DNA from: Patagioenas fasciata
Taxonomy: Eukaryota; Chordata; Aves; Columbiformes; Columbidae
Assembly (NCBI RefSeq): GCF_037038585.1
Contig: NC_092522.1
Span: 126,152,661-126,216,660, forward strand
Length of the DNA stretch: 64,000 nt
Reading direction: 5' to 3'
The notes under the pieces are model-generated. The model worked only from the letters and a program-made list of their open reading frames with translations, did not search any database and was not told the origin of the DNA. A program made the position numbers and the translations under genes. Positions 36,301 to 47,830 of this stretch are shown here, piece by piece (the first letter of the stretch is position 1; the number at the start of each line of letters is the position of its first letter).

Positions 36301-39300
36301 AAGCTGCGGGAGGAGCAAGGGAGGGGAGGAAGGCAGAGAGCACCAATTCTTTTTGGTCCCTCTCAAGGCCGATGCACATTTCTCTCAAATGACCCACGTT
36401 CCCACAGGTCCCTGGTGTGACTGAGGTGCCTGGCCTGGCCTGTAAGGCAAAGCCATCCCGCCCCATGACGCTGCAGGGTAAGGAGAGGGGACGGGGCAAT
36501 GTCCCTGTGCCGTGGCAGCTCTGTCCCTGTCCTCGGCAGCCAGGGGCAGCCGCCTGCTAATGCAGAATGCGATTTCTTCCCTGCAGCCCGAACCTGCCCC
36601 GCAGCTGTTCTGTGGTCCCAGCTGAGGCACAGGAGCGAGGCCCAGCGTGTGTCAACCCTGAGCCTGCTGGGAGAGCTGGCCCGCTCTGACGGTCAGTGCC
36701 AGGGGCCGGGGCTGCTGGGCCGAATGCTGGAATGGGCTGGAAGTGGTGCAGCTGCACCCGAGAGGAGCTGCAAAGAGCGGGTCCCCCAGCTTAGCTGACC
36801 CCCTGTGATGATGCTCGAGCTGTCCCCGGCAGTTAGAAATGGGGGAACACCAGGGACGGTGCTCCAGGCTCAGTGACACGAGTGGGTGGTTTGCACAGGA
36901 GATGCTCGTACCAGTGCCATTTCTCCCATTCTCTGTGTTACCAGAGCTTTCAGTGCCTCTAAAATAGCTGTGCCTCTAGAAAGAGTCACTCTGGGCACAC
37001 CCCTGCCTGATGTGAATTCAGAGTCAGGCCCTGCTTCTCTGTCCCAGCAGTGTACGTGAAGCTTGGAAGCTTCAAGGAATCCTTCTGCCGTCAGGCTCTG
37101 CCTCAACACAGCTCTCTGTGTCTCTTCCAGCTCCTGTAGCAAGGCAGAAGCTGCCCCAGGGGGTGTTGGCCCTGCAGCTGGTGTGCACCGACCCCAGCGT
37201 CCAGGTGAGCTGGTTTGGGAAGGGACAGTGCTGCCAGGGAAGGCAGAGAAACCCTTTTCCTCGGGGCAGAGCCTGACCAGGCCATGGCAGCAGCAGCAGA
37301 AGCTTCTGCCGTGCCCTCGTCATCTCCCCGTGAGCCACAAAGGCTTCCCCAAGCGCAGGCGGCTTCCCTGTGGTTTGGAGCAGGAGGGTGATAACCACGC
37401 TCTCCCTGGCAGGTGCGGAGGGCAGTTCTGGAGTTCATGCGGGAACTGCTCAGCTCCGGCTCCCAGAGCTGCTGGCCATGGGATGTGGTGGGGCACATCT
37501 TCAGCGAGTACAGCCGGAGCTCGGGCAGACTGGTAAGGACAGAGCAGGACACCGGGGCTTCGGCCGGTGCCGGGGCCGTGCTGAGAGCTCCGCAGGCGCC
37601 CTTGCCCATGGAGAGCTCCACACTGCAGGGCCATTGGCGCCAGCTCAGCCATCGCAGCAGCCTCCACAGGGCTGTACCATGGTGGTGGAGATGTTGGGGT
37701 GACGTGGGTTTGCACCTGGTCACGCCACCCGGGACTGCCTGCACGCCCCACGGGCTGAACTGTGCACACACACACCTCCAGCAAAGCTGCCTTGTGAAGG
37801 GAGGGACAGACTTGTGGGGACAGGACATGATCCGTCCCGAAATGCTGATGGGCCATCAGCCCAGCTCAGCCCGTGCACACAGGTGGGCCTGGCTAGAGGA
37901 GCTTTCTGTGGTGTTCTCGTGCCCCGGCCCTCCAAAGCACGCCCTGGCCATCCCATAGCAGCCTGGGGCCCACATCCCTTCTGGCAAGGGGACAGGCTGC
38001 GCGGCAGCCCCTGCGGTGAGTGTTTCCAGACGGGCACCCAGGAGATGAAGGCCAGGGATGGCCCAGCCTCCTGCTGGCTTGCCAAGGATCTTCCCTCTCT
38101 GGCTGGAGCATCTGTCTGGCTGGGAGATGTGTGTGTGCCACTCTTCTCCAGGGCTCCAGGAGGCTGTTCTGGGAGCAGGGCAAAGGAAAGGGCTTCTGGG
38201 TTCTCCTTCGGGAGGTCGCTGCTCCCGGGATGCTGGTGCAGCAGCAGTGGTGGGGCTGTGCCTGAGCCTGGTCGGTCAGGAGCTGAGAGGAACGGGGTTT
38301 TGCCAACTCTGTCTTGCAGGCGGCAGGAGGCCTTTTTGCCTGGGAGCCCCAGGAGGACAGAGCTCTTCGAGCCCCGCACGTGGACATCCTGGGCTCGCTG
38401 GATGTCTCTCGGAGAGGAATGTCTCAAGTAAGTTGCCCTCTGGCGTGCTGCTGTGGCCACTTCTTGCCTTCAGAGTGTTTTTTGTTGCTCTTCCTCATGG
38501 CCTGAACCTCTCCCCCCACATGTGCTGAAGCGCACGAGGCTCAGGGAAATGTAGACCATCCTTTACATCTTGGAGCCGAGTGGAGATGCTGGTGTGCTGA
38601 ATTGCTCGGTTCTGCTCTGCAGCTCCTGTGGCCCAGGCTGCTGCAGTACGTGGTGCCAGCCCAGTGCAGCGGCGTGCTGATCCCGCTGTCCCGCTGCCTG
38701 CGAGCCCTGCTGGAGAGACGGGAGAGAGCGGGATGCGAGGAAGAGGAGGAGCCCGATGCTGTGGACTCGCAGGAGCAAGGTAGGAGCCCCAGGGAGTGCT
38801 ACTGGGTTTGGAAGGGGCTCAGACCAGTTTGTGTCTCCCTGTGCCCCATGAACCCTGAGCAGGAGCCCAGGGAAAGCAAATGGCAGAGTCAGGCTCTGGC
38901 TCCTGGGGAGCTGGGGCTCCTTCCTGGCCGTGCTGGATCTGCCTTCATCCCATGCGGGGCAGCCTGGGGAGCCCCCGGGCCAGCACTGTGGCCGTGCAGC
39001 TGCTCTCAGCCCTGTGTGGGCCACGGGAGGTACAGGGGTCAGGGCACAGCGGGGCCTCTTCATCTCACCAGCCTTTCCCCCTCCCCGCAGCCCGGCTGCC
39101 GGCTCCCCAGGCGCTGCTGGCTGGACCGCTGGTGAGTAGCGGGGCCCTGGGGAAAGAAAGAGCTTTTCTGGCAGCACTCCCGAGCCTGCCCGAGCCCCGC
39201 GGGGATCCCAGTCCTGTCTCGGGGCTGGCAGGGGTGGCTCTGGTGGCAGGGGTGACCCCTCTCTGCTGCCCTCGCCCAGGTGCTGGCAGCAGCTCCTCAC

Positions 39301-40742
39301 ACCAGCAGCGGCCGCGCAGTCACTGCCTTGCAGCTGCTGCAGGCCCTGCAGGGCTGGATCCGCGGGGCCTTGGGGACAGCGTGGGCCACCGAGATCCCCC
39401 TCCTGCTGCAGCGCCTGCCAGGTAAAGTGTGGGTGGGGGGAGAGGCTGGAGGGGAGGGAGGGCAGGAAAATGCAGCTTCCCAGCAGTCACACAGTGGGGA
39501 TCAGCCATGGTCAGTGTGTCCTTCCCCACCGTGAATCCAGTGGCTTTGACAAATGCCCCTGGGTTTCCTCCTGTGTCTGTGGCCTTGCAAGGGCTTTGGC
39601 ACAGGCGCTTGTGGGCCCTTTCCAGCCTGATGGCCTGGGACTTCTGGGAGGTCTGACCACAGAGGAGAACACCGGGTTCTTCTTTGCTGCGAGCTTGAGC
39701 AGCAGCAGAGCTTTTGCTTCCTCTTGCTTTCTAGGAAGAGCTGAGAGCTCCCTGGACTCTGCAGAGTGGGAGCAACATGTGCTTAAGGTACAGCATCCTC
39801 GGGGGTGTCATGAACAGACGGGGAGAAGAGGGAGCAGGCAGAGTTGTGGGGAGCTGGTGAAAAGAGGGCTGGGCTTGGCAGGGGGAGACACTGCCATTCC
39901 AGCAGCTCTCCCCCAGCAGCATCCCAGGACACATGGGTGTGGGAAGGGCCCTGGCCAAGGGCAGGGGGACACTCACTTCCTCTCCTCTTCCCCCCAGTTC
40001 TTGCGAGCGTCCCTGGAGCCCATTGAGGACGAGACCTGGACCGTGGGCCTGAGCCAGCAGCTGAGCCGGCAGCTGGGCAGCTCTGCCCCCGGCTCCTGGG
40101 AGAAGGTTTTTCTCCTGCCCCACACTGGGACTCTGCCCACACCGGCAGTTTTCACTGCTTCACCCCCAAACTGCGCTTCCCCCGTGCTGCCCCGGCCTGG
40201 CACTGCGGCCAGTGTCGCCTGCTCCGGGGGCAGTCGGGTCAGTGTGGGGCCAGCCCTCTCCTGACAGATCGGCCTGTGAACGCATCTCAGGCTCAACCTC
40301 TTCTCTTTCAGCTTTTCCTGTACGAGGCTCTCGGGACAGCGCTGGCAGGTTGTCGGGACCTCAGCCATGTCCAAGGGCAGGTGCTGATGTTCCTCCAGGA
40401 CACAGACTCTGTGGAGCTCTCTGAGACCCAGGTGAGGTGATGCTCATGTCCTGAGCATCCTCTGCCTGCTGCTGGTGCAGAGGGCGGGCTGGTGCTGGCC
40501 CTGCTCCAGACCTCCTTGATGTGCCCATTGCTGCTGTTTCCCCCTTATTGCAATGTCCTACCTGGCCATTGTCACTGGCCATGGCTGAGTGCCTGGGCTG
40601 CAGCCCACTCCCCGTTTCCCTGTGGTTGCAGGGGATGATTTCTGTGGTGTCCCATGCTGCTGAGACCCACTTCAACCTGGTCTTGGACACAGTGACTGCT
40701 TTAACCAGAGACAGGTTTTATGAGACTTCCATGGGCTGGAAG
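30309..40742 (+). CDS. Maestro heat-like repeat (MROH) family protein, 20 exons, C-terminus not found
   Basis: Exons joined by GT/AG borders and phase: 30309-30333, 30824-30963, 31629-31751, 32502-32667, 33064-33162, 34211-34362, 34730-34873, 35776-35868, 36408-36477, 36587-36691, 37131-37204, 37413-37532, 38320-38427, 38623-38779, 39091-39131, 39280-39421, 39735-39787, 39998-40105, 40312-40431, 40632-40742. They give 717 open codons from MRRMRALRALCP. Helical HEAT-like text runs throughout, for example AVDTFVAIGTSRLKQLQDHE, FVMAELQSHLKVVGKVP, SEAITVYLCSQKRRPFPRS and FLYEALGTALAGCRDLSHVQ, all characteristic of MROH proteins, whose molecular role is poorly known. The start has a good Kozak context (GCAGCCATGA). 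No frame break is seen, so purifying selection is likely. Family members usually continue for several hundred residues, but no further exon is visible after 40742. Reading through the last donor gives a stop at 40812. The exact paralogue cannot be assigned. Confidence 0.88.
31885..32487 (+). mobile_element. CR1 LINE fragment abutting MROH exon 4
   Basis: This full CR1 tail includes CTCAAGTTGCCCAGGGGAGG and ends in CCAACCAAAATGATTCTGTG followed by ATTCTATG. The element stops 14 bases before the 3' splice site of exon 4 (acceptor at 32500-32501), so it occupies almost all of the near-acceptor intron. Confidence 0.92.
33360..33880 (+). mobile_element. CR1 LINE fragment with internal repeat expansion (MROH intron 5)
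   Basis: Plus-oriented CR1 begins near GCTATGAAGATGCTGAGGGG. At 33685-33830 the CR1 tail motif GTGATCTGCTCTGGTGACCC is repeated about seven times (23-24 bp, later units lacking one G). The tail then resumes as GTGAGCAGGTGGGGCTGGGG. Confidence 0.9.
35150..35562 (+). mobile_element. CR1 LINE 3' fragment (MROH intron 7)
   Basis: It is almost identical in wording to the copy at 31885-32487 and ends in CCAACCAAAATGATCCTATG followed by ATTCTACG. The two belong to one subfamily and integrated in the same orientation. Confidence 0.92.
36020..36245 (+). mobile_element. Short CR1-like 3' fragment (MROH intron 8)
   Basis: The text GTTCAAGAAGAGACTGGACA and GGGTTCCTTCCAGCTCAGGA, then TCTGTGGTTCTG, is a CR1 tail of another subfamily. 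It is more diverged than the neighbouring copies. Confidence 0.75.
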
Positions 40743-43700
40743 GTAAAGGATCCAGGGTTTCGCTCTTTGACTTTCCTTTTTTTGACCTTATTTTCACTTC
40801 TACACCTTCTGTAGCCAAACTGTGGCAGCTGTGTTTATATCAGCCCTCTTGGAAGAGCTGCCCAAGACTTGTGTTTCAGAGGGGATGTCCCGGCATTGGG
40901 GCCCCTGAGATGTGCTGGGAAGGGCGGTGGTAAATCCGCCAGCAGTGTGTGCGATGCTGGCTGCTCCCTGCTCCGCAACCCGTGCCAGAGCCCCGGCTGC
41001 AGGACGGGAACAGCTCCCGGCCCCGGAGCTCGCAGCTCGAGGAGCTGGAACATGAGGGTGGGCAGGATCAGGGCAGTGAGCAGCAGGGAACACCACAAGT
41101 CACTCATCCTTTCTTCTCAGGACAGCACCGCACTGTGATCATCTGCAGTGCTCAAAATCCTGTGGTTTGACAGCACAAATTCTTCTATCATGCAACAGTT
41201 CCCCACATCTGGTATCTTCTCAGCCAGGAACAAGATGGGTTTAGGGAGGGGACTGCAGATGTAAAGCGTTACCCGCAGTGTGTGGAAAGAAGATGCTCAG
41301 AGCCATGAACTGGTTGAGAACTGGGGGTCCCCGGTCTGCAGTTGGTGTTTTGTCTGCTCATCAGACACTGGCGCTAAGTGCTCAAGCAAACTTTCCTTTC
41401 CACAGCCAGGCCCACCTGGGAGTTGGTTGAATGCATGAGCTGTCTTTAAAGAACACGTGAATTTATCTGATTCTCCGCTGGATTTTTTTCCCCCGTAGCT
41501 TTATGCCACCAGATTTGTTGCATTAATATGTTACTTACATAATTCCCTGCAGACCCACCTCTCAAGCCTCTTGTCATGTTACTTACCTGACACATTCAAT
41601 GCCTATACATCTCAGTAACAGTGTGCATCTTTGTACAACACAAACATGTGCGTGTGTGTATGCACATAAAGGTATGTAATTTGGGTCAAATCTTTATTTG
41701 CTGTATGTAAGTATGATAACACAACTTGCAGAAAAACACAACCTACCAATAAAAACAAGTTTCAGCTCTGCCCATGGGTGTTTTACCCGGATGACTGTTG
41801 ATTGTTCACCGTTACCCACCGGCGTCCTTTAAAACTCACAAAGGTATTGGGACTAGATTTGTTTTTTCATAACATGTTTGTATACTTAATGTATAACACA
41901 TCAATAAAGTGCACATTATACAGTAATTTAAGCAACAAAATAATTTCAGTGGAGATTTCTGGAAGTAAATGAAGGTATAACTGACGTATTTTATAGCTGC
42001 CCAATTTGTAGTTAATATGGTCAAAAATGTGCGATTACATGCAGTTATGTTGTGTGTAGATGTGCAGTTGTATACCTTGCTGATAAATGCATCCTATTGT
42101 GGGTATTTTCATAAGAATTGATATGGGAAAATGAATCCAGGTGGTGTTTCTTCCACTCCCCCCTCCCATATTGTTGTGTTTGCTCTTCAGAAACTGTTTC
42201 TGATAATACGGCAAGTTGTTATTGTTGGTTTGAATTCCCTGTAGATCACTGAAATGAAACACACACAGCTTCATTTCAGCAGGTTTAATAAAAATGAATG
42301 GGAGATATCAGGAGACCCTGAGGGAAATGTATCACATGAACTACTTGTGAGACCATTTAAAACTATTTATTATGTGCTAACTACACTTATTTTGTCCAAT
42401 TAATAGCTAATTGCACGCTTTCTTAAAGCTATCTTTCTGTTGAGTTGTGGCTCCTTACAGAAATAATCCAAAGCACACTGATCCAGTGTCCTTCTTGAGT
42501 CAAAAAACCCTCACAAAGTGTGTTTTATTAAACATGACTACAAACATATAGGCATTTATCAGTAAGGGTGGCCTTCATATTTACTGATTTTTATGGGTGA
42601 ATTATCTACACAAAGTGACACAATGCATTAATTCTGTAATGCAGAATGGTTACTTTTAGTCCGTTCCTTGCGTTTCCAGCAGAACTGTCTGTTCTGTGTT
42701 GTCCTTGCTGCGGGTCGGTTGCTCTGCCGTCTGGTTCAGGAGACTCACTGAGGGTAATGTCGCATGTCAATTTTATGGACATTCTTTCTAGAAACTCTGT
42801 GGGGTTTCTATTAACGTGAGGGCCTAGGGGAATTAGAGTTGCATTTGATGTATTGATAAAACACACTTGATTCCATAGCTGTATGTTTAGTTCATTCTCT
42901 TGTGAAGCTTTCTTATGAGCTGTTGGCATTTGAGCTGTGTGTCCTGTGTCTGATAGCAGAATTTGACCTGAGATGACGGTATAAACTTGGAATTTGCTTC
43001 AAATAAATATGTGCATTTGCCTGTATCTGGCAGAGATGATTGCATTTTATGAGTAACCTCCTATCCTGATGTATGGAGTATGAACTTTATGAGCTTGCTT
43101 TGTTTCTCCAAGTTGTGTAAAGTGACAGTATGTGCTGTGCAACAGTTAAATCAGTGTCTCTTTTCAGAATAGTGTGTAAAGTATTGAACAAGACCCGTGA
43201 GCGTGTTCATTGTCTGTACAAACTCTGACACCGTGTCGGTGCTGGATTTGCTGCTCTCATTGCCCACGCCTGCACGCTGTCTGATGATGGTGAGTTTCTC
43301 CATTGATGACATGATCATGGCCAGATAAAGACCCTCCTGGTGGAGAATAACCAGGCTGTTTGGTCTGGTTCCCCAACTGCTAAGCCCACGCGACGACTTT
43401 TTTTGGTCTCCGTAGGCTTTAGGTGGGTGTCTCTGGTCTGTCATTGCTGCTTTTGTGCTGGTCTTCTTTCTGTCTCCATTCACTGGAATCACATCCTCCA
43501 TTCAACTGCTGCAAGTCTGCACAGCCAGTCTGTTCAAGACAGCCAGTTTAAGCGTATTCTATTTAAAAGAAAGAAGTCTTTGGACACTCTGAGTTTACAG
43601 CTCTGTTCCGAAAGGGCACAAGTTAATACAGGTGGATCAACATTATGTAAATGCCATAGGACAAAATGTGGCTACTGTTGTTTATCTGCTACAATTTCTG

Positions 43701-44945
43701 CAGCATTTTCAGACAATTTTAGAAGTAGACTCTTGTAAGGAATCCAGGATCTTGTGCTTACCTGCATATTGCTCATTCTGCACATTGTCTTCAATTAATG
43801 CTGACCTGAGGTATTTATCTGCAGTACAACACAGTGTAGATACTAAATCAGGTCTGGAAGCCATCTCAGGAGATGTATTAGCTCATAATTACATCAAAAA
43901 TAGAAGGAATGCTACTTCCTTGTTTCCTGTGCTTATTGTAATAAGGCACATATGTGGTAGCAAGAGTTCGTGACCCCCATACTTCATATGCTTATAGCAG
44001 TGTACAAATAAGTTATTAAAATTAAACTGGCTTTCAGATCTTCTGTTTTAATTACTTTTCCAATTTGACTCTTTGTGTTTTTCTTTATCACTGGAGTCCA
44101 ACCCCACTCACTGTCCCGCGACTGGGGACTCCAGACAAGGCGACACAGACGTGGGGGTGGCTGCACAGTGGAGCTCAGCGGACTTGAGAACCACTCAGCT
44201 GGTGTGAGGATCAGAGACGTACAAAGCAACTTTGCTTTTTAAATGATGAGGATGATGTGCTTTGTTTTGGAAGACATCAGATTTTGAATGTTTAAGGAAG
44301 CTGTAACTACCTCGATGTTTCCTTCTTACCGCAGTCGGATTTCTGGTTCTGTCTGTCGAGTTGTGCTCCTCTCCCGCACCAAGTGGTGATCGTGGGGCTC
44401 AGGGTGAGGGGGGCAGGGAGGGCGGGGGTGTCCGTGGACTTGAATAAGTTTTGTTTGGGGTTTTTTAGACGCCTCTGTTGACACATTGTATAAAAACTGA
44501 TTGCTGCAGTGCTAATGAATGAACAGGAGGATAAGCAACAGATTTGAGAACCTGTTTGGGTTTTGGTTTATTGAAAAATTATTATTTAACTCAAAAAGCA
44601 ATAAGATCTTGCAGTGGTCTTCTAATACTTACTGGTAGCTTTGTAATGTACTGGTTTGGAACTTTGAGATTATATTTGATATGAAGTGGCTGTTCCATCG
44701 TGGAATATTGCAGGAGTAAACTCTTGCATTTCAGCATTCCTGGCAGATCTGCAGCTTGATAAAGACCTGAGGCTGTTTAGTTTAATCAGACTTTTGTAGA
44801 TCCCACCTTCACTGTTCAAAGCACTGGCTGTCAATGTGTTTTCTGGTGTTGTCACTTCTTTCTGAACAAAGACGACAGAGGTACACAGCTCTACTGGTAT
44901 TGTCTGTTTTATTTAAACATGGAACTTTAACTTGAAAGCTTAGAG
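40743..44945. other. Region after the MROH-like gene: AT-richer, mostly non-genic
   Basis: No MROH exon was recognised here. AATAAA at 41748-41753 could end an MROH transcript that reads through exon 20. A (TG)n-like patch lies at about 41645-41665. The only coding-like text is the minus-strand pair at 42606-43501, listed separately. Confidence 0.5.
42606..43501 (-). pseudogene. Two unassigned coding-like fragments on the minus strand
   Basis: The minus-strand segment 43501-43151 encodes 116 residues including SLVILHQEGLYLAMIMSSME and SSKSSTDTVSEFVQTMN, ending YSEKRH then stop. The segment 42929-42606 encodes 107 residues including ELNIQLWNQVCFINTSNATL and GPHVNRNPTEFLERMSIK, and its frame extends upstream to 42995 through SKFQVYTVISGQILLSDTGH. 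Both look like real globular protein rather than repeat or GC artefact. Each is bounded upstream by an in-frame stop and they are in different frames. I cannot name the parent gene. They may be neighbouring pieces of one decayed retrocopy or two exons of a gene fragment. Confidence 0.45.
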
Positions 44946-45860
44946 AGCTGTGGTCTGTGGTATATCTTTGTAATGTTTGTAAATTCTTATGCAGATACTC
45001 TTATGCCAACCAGCACGAACTTTTGTGAGTGTGAACTGCTGTGCAGTTAGAAAGAAGAAAGGTGTGTGAGCTAAACCAGCAGGAAGGCTGCAGCCGTGTA
45101 ACCCGGGGGGTGCAAACGGCACGAAACGGGCTGCAGCGGCGGAGCCCTCGGTCCCGGGCTGTCCCGGGCAGGCGGCAGAGCCCTCGGTCCCGGGCAGACG
45201 CAGCCTGAAAGCTCCCGGCCCCGCCCTGCGGGCGGACAGCGCCGCTCTGCGGCCGCCGGTGGCTCCGGGACGGGAGGCGAGGGGCAGGGGGGGCCAATGC
45301 CGGGCGCGGAGGCGGGGGGGGGGGGGGCGCAGCCCGGTGGCGGACGCGGACGGGATTGGCTCCTGCGCGGGATGGGCGGGGACACGCTGCGTAAGTGCGC
45401 GGGCCGCGGAGCGCGTGCCGGCGGTGCGGCGGCTGGAGCAGCGCGCGAGGAACGGCGGGGCCGGCGGTGAGCGAGGGGCGGGCGGGCGGACAGCGGGGAG
45501 ACTGGACGGGGCCGGCCCGGGACCGGCTGAGGGGCGAGGCTGGAGGGTGACAGACGGGCTGGTTTCGGAAGGAGGAAGGCGAGGGGCAGCCAGCCGCAAC
45601 AGCGCGGCCCCAGGCCGGGGCGAGGGGGAAACACGCGGGCGGCTGTGAGGGAAGGGAGCCCCGCGCTGAGCGCTGCGCGGGGCTCGGGCGGGGCCGTGGG
45701 GCGGAGGGGGAGCCCCCGTAGTGACACAGGACAGAGGGAGGAAAGCGAGCGGGAGGGGGCAGCGGCGGGTCGGGAGCGCCAAGGGGGGGCGCGAGGGGCG
45801 GGGGGGGCCGGGAACGGAGGGAGCGGCGGAGGAACCTGAGGGCGGGACGGTGCGGGAGGA
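44946..45860. promoter_or_regulatory. CpG island, probable promoter with a first exon on the + strand
   Basis: A very CpG-rich block with GC boxes, ATTGG at 45355-45359 and a run of 14 Gs at 45314-45327. A donor-like GGCGGTGAGCGAGG at about 45461-45474 could close a noncoding first exon whose next exon is at 47140. Both strands have long open frames because of GC content. I find no recognisable protein. Confidence 0.6.
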
Positions 45861-46765
45861 GCTTAGGCGGGAAAAGCTGAGGTACCTCGGGGAGGGGATG
45901 ATATCGGGGGAGGCTTTGACGGGAAAGGCTGAGGTACCTCGGGGAGGGGATGATATCGGGGGAGGCTTTGACAGGAAAGGCTGAGGTACCTCGGGGAGGG
46001 GATGATATCGGGGGAGGCTTTGACAGGAAAGGCTGAGGTACCTCGGGGAGGGGATGATATCGGGGGAGGCTTTGACAGGAAAGGCTGAGGTACCTCGGGG
46101 AGGGGATGATATCGGGGGAGGCTTTGACAGGAAAGGCTGAGGTACCTCGGGGAGGGGATGATATCGGGGGAGGCTTTGACAGGAAAGGCTGAGGTACCTC
46201 GGGGAGGGGATGATATCGGGGGAGGCTTTGACAGGAAAGGCTGAGGTACCTCAGGGAGGGGATGATATCGGGGGAGGCTTTGACAGGAAAGGCTGAGGTA
46301 CCTCGGGGAGGGGATGATATCGGGGGAGGCTTTGACAGGAAAGGCTGAGGTACCTCGGGGAGGGGATGATATCGGGGGAGGCTTTGACAGGAAAGGCTGA
46401 GGTACCTCGGGGAGGGGATGATATCGGGGGAGGCTTTGACAGGAAAGGCTGAGGTACCTCAGGGAGGGGATGATATCGGGGGAGGCTTTGACAGGAAAGG
46501 CTGAGGTACCTCGGGGAGGGGATGATATCGGGGGAGGCTTTGACGGGAAAGGCTGAGGTACCTCAGGGAGGGGATGATATCGGGGGAGGCTTTGACAGGA
46601 AAGGCTGAGGTACCTCGGGGAGGGGATGATATCGGGGGAGGCTTTGATGGGAAAGGCTGAGGTACCGCAGGGAGGGGATGATATTGGGGGAGGCTTTGAC
46701 GGGAAAGGCTGAGGTACCTCGGGGAGGTGATGACATTGGGGGAGGCTTTGGCGGGAAAGGGTGAG
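45860..46765 (+). repeat. 52-bp minisatellite, about 17 copies
   Basis: Highly homogeneous units contain AAAGGCTGAGGTACCTCGGG, GAGGGGATGATATCGGGGGA and GGCTTTGACA. Changes are few (CTCAGG for CTCGGG, GACGGG for GACAGG). Degenerate copies continue to about 46925 with AAATGCTGAGGTA. The array sits in what would be the first intron of the transcript from the island at 45.4 kb. Confidence 0.95.
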
Positions 46766-47139
46766 GGACTTAAAGGAGAGGACGGAAGGGAGAGAGGTTT
46801 TGGTGGTAAAGGCTGAGGTACCTCAGGGAGGAGATGGCATCGCAGAGGCTGCAGTGGGAAATGCTGAGGTAGCTCTGGGACGGGATGGCACTAAGGTGTG
46901 GTTTCAAAGGGAAATGCTGAGGTACTTTGAGGAAAGGATGCTGGGCTAGGAACTATGAACACATCAGATCGGTTAAGAGAATGTTGATGACAGAAATTTC
47001 TACAGTAAAGTATTCCAGCAAAGACAGGGAGATGAGCAAAACTTATATCAGGCCTCCTAGGATTCCTGCAGGTTAGGGGTCAGGGATGATGAGGTTGTTA
47101 ACTCGGTCCTAACTTTTTCTTTCTCTCCCTCTCTTGCAG

Positions 47140-47405
47140 CACCAGACTGAATGGAGAAGCAAGTGGATGGGAAGTTCCTGCGCCACGACACAGACCACAT
47201 TTATTACTCTCGCCCTCCGAGACCCGGAGAACCGAACCGTTCTCATCGTGCCTTGAAGCAACCTCTGCTCATGCGCTTCTCCCAGGGAGAAGGCAGAATG
47301 GGAGTGCCTCGCCACGTTAAACAACAGGGTGTACACTCTGCAGCTTTCAAGCCCAGCTCTGCGTTAGCTCACCCCTGCAATTTTGCACCGCCCACGCAAA
47401 TTTGA
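47140..47405 (+). CDS. Possible terminal exon with an 84-codon ORF
   Basis: A strong acceptor (TTTCTCTCCCTCTCTTGCAG, ending 47139) is followed by an ATG at 47151 and an open frame to 47405 beginning MEKQVDGKFLRHDTDHIYYS. It is downstream of the CpG island at 45.4 kb, so a two-exon transcript is plausible. I recognise no domain. It may be noncoding. Confidence 0.35.
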
Positions 47406-47830
47406 GTTGTCGCTGGTTGTTGCAGCGTTTGGCTTTGGTGAGGACAGCGTGTGTTTGTCAGCAGTTGGTGTAGGGTGGAATCTTGAGGAGAAAGTGATAT
47501 TTCCGTGCCAGAACTGGTTGGTGTTTGCATGGTATTGTGGTAGTTGTTCCCGCAGGTGATCAGTGCTGGAGTGTTATTGCAGGATGAGGGGATTTTGAAG
47601 GCTTGTCTGTGAGATGCACTAGAGGCAGCAGTTGCAAACGAAAGGCTGAGGTGTGGAGAGTTTGTCGGTGGGTTTTGGACAGTTGTCAGTTGAAGAGTTG
47701 GTTGTTTGCAGGTGAGGTGTAGAGCAGAGGGTGAAGCTGACTTTGCCTGGGCGGCGCAACTGGATGGGTGTGCAGAGCTGAGGAGAGCGGGCTTCTGCGG
47801 GTGACCCTAAAGCTGGAGAACCAGCCAGCG

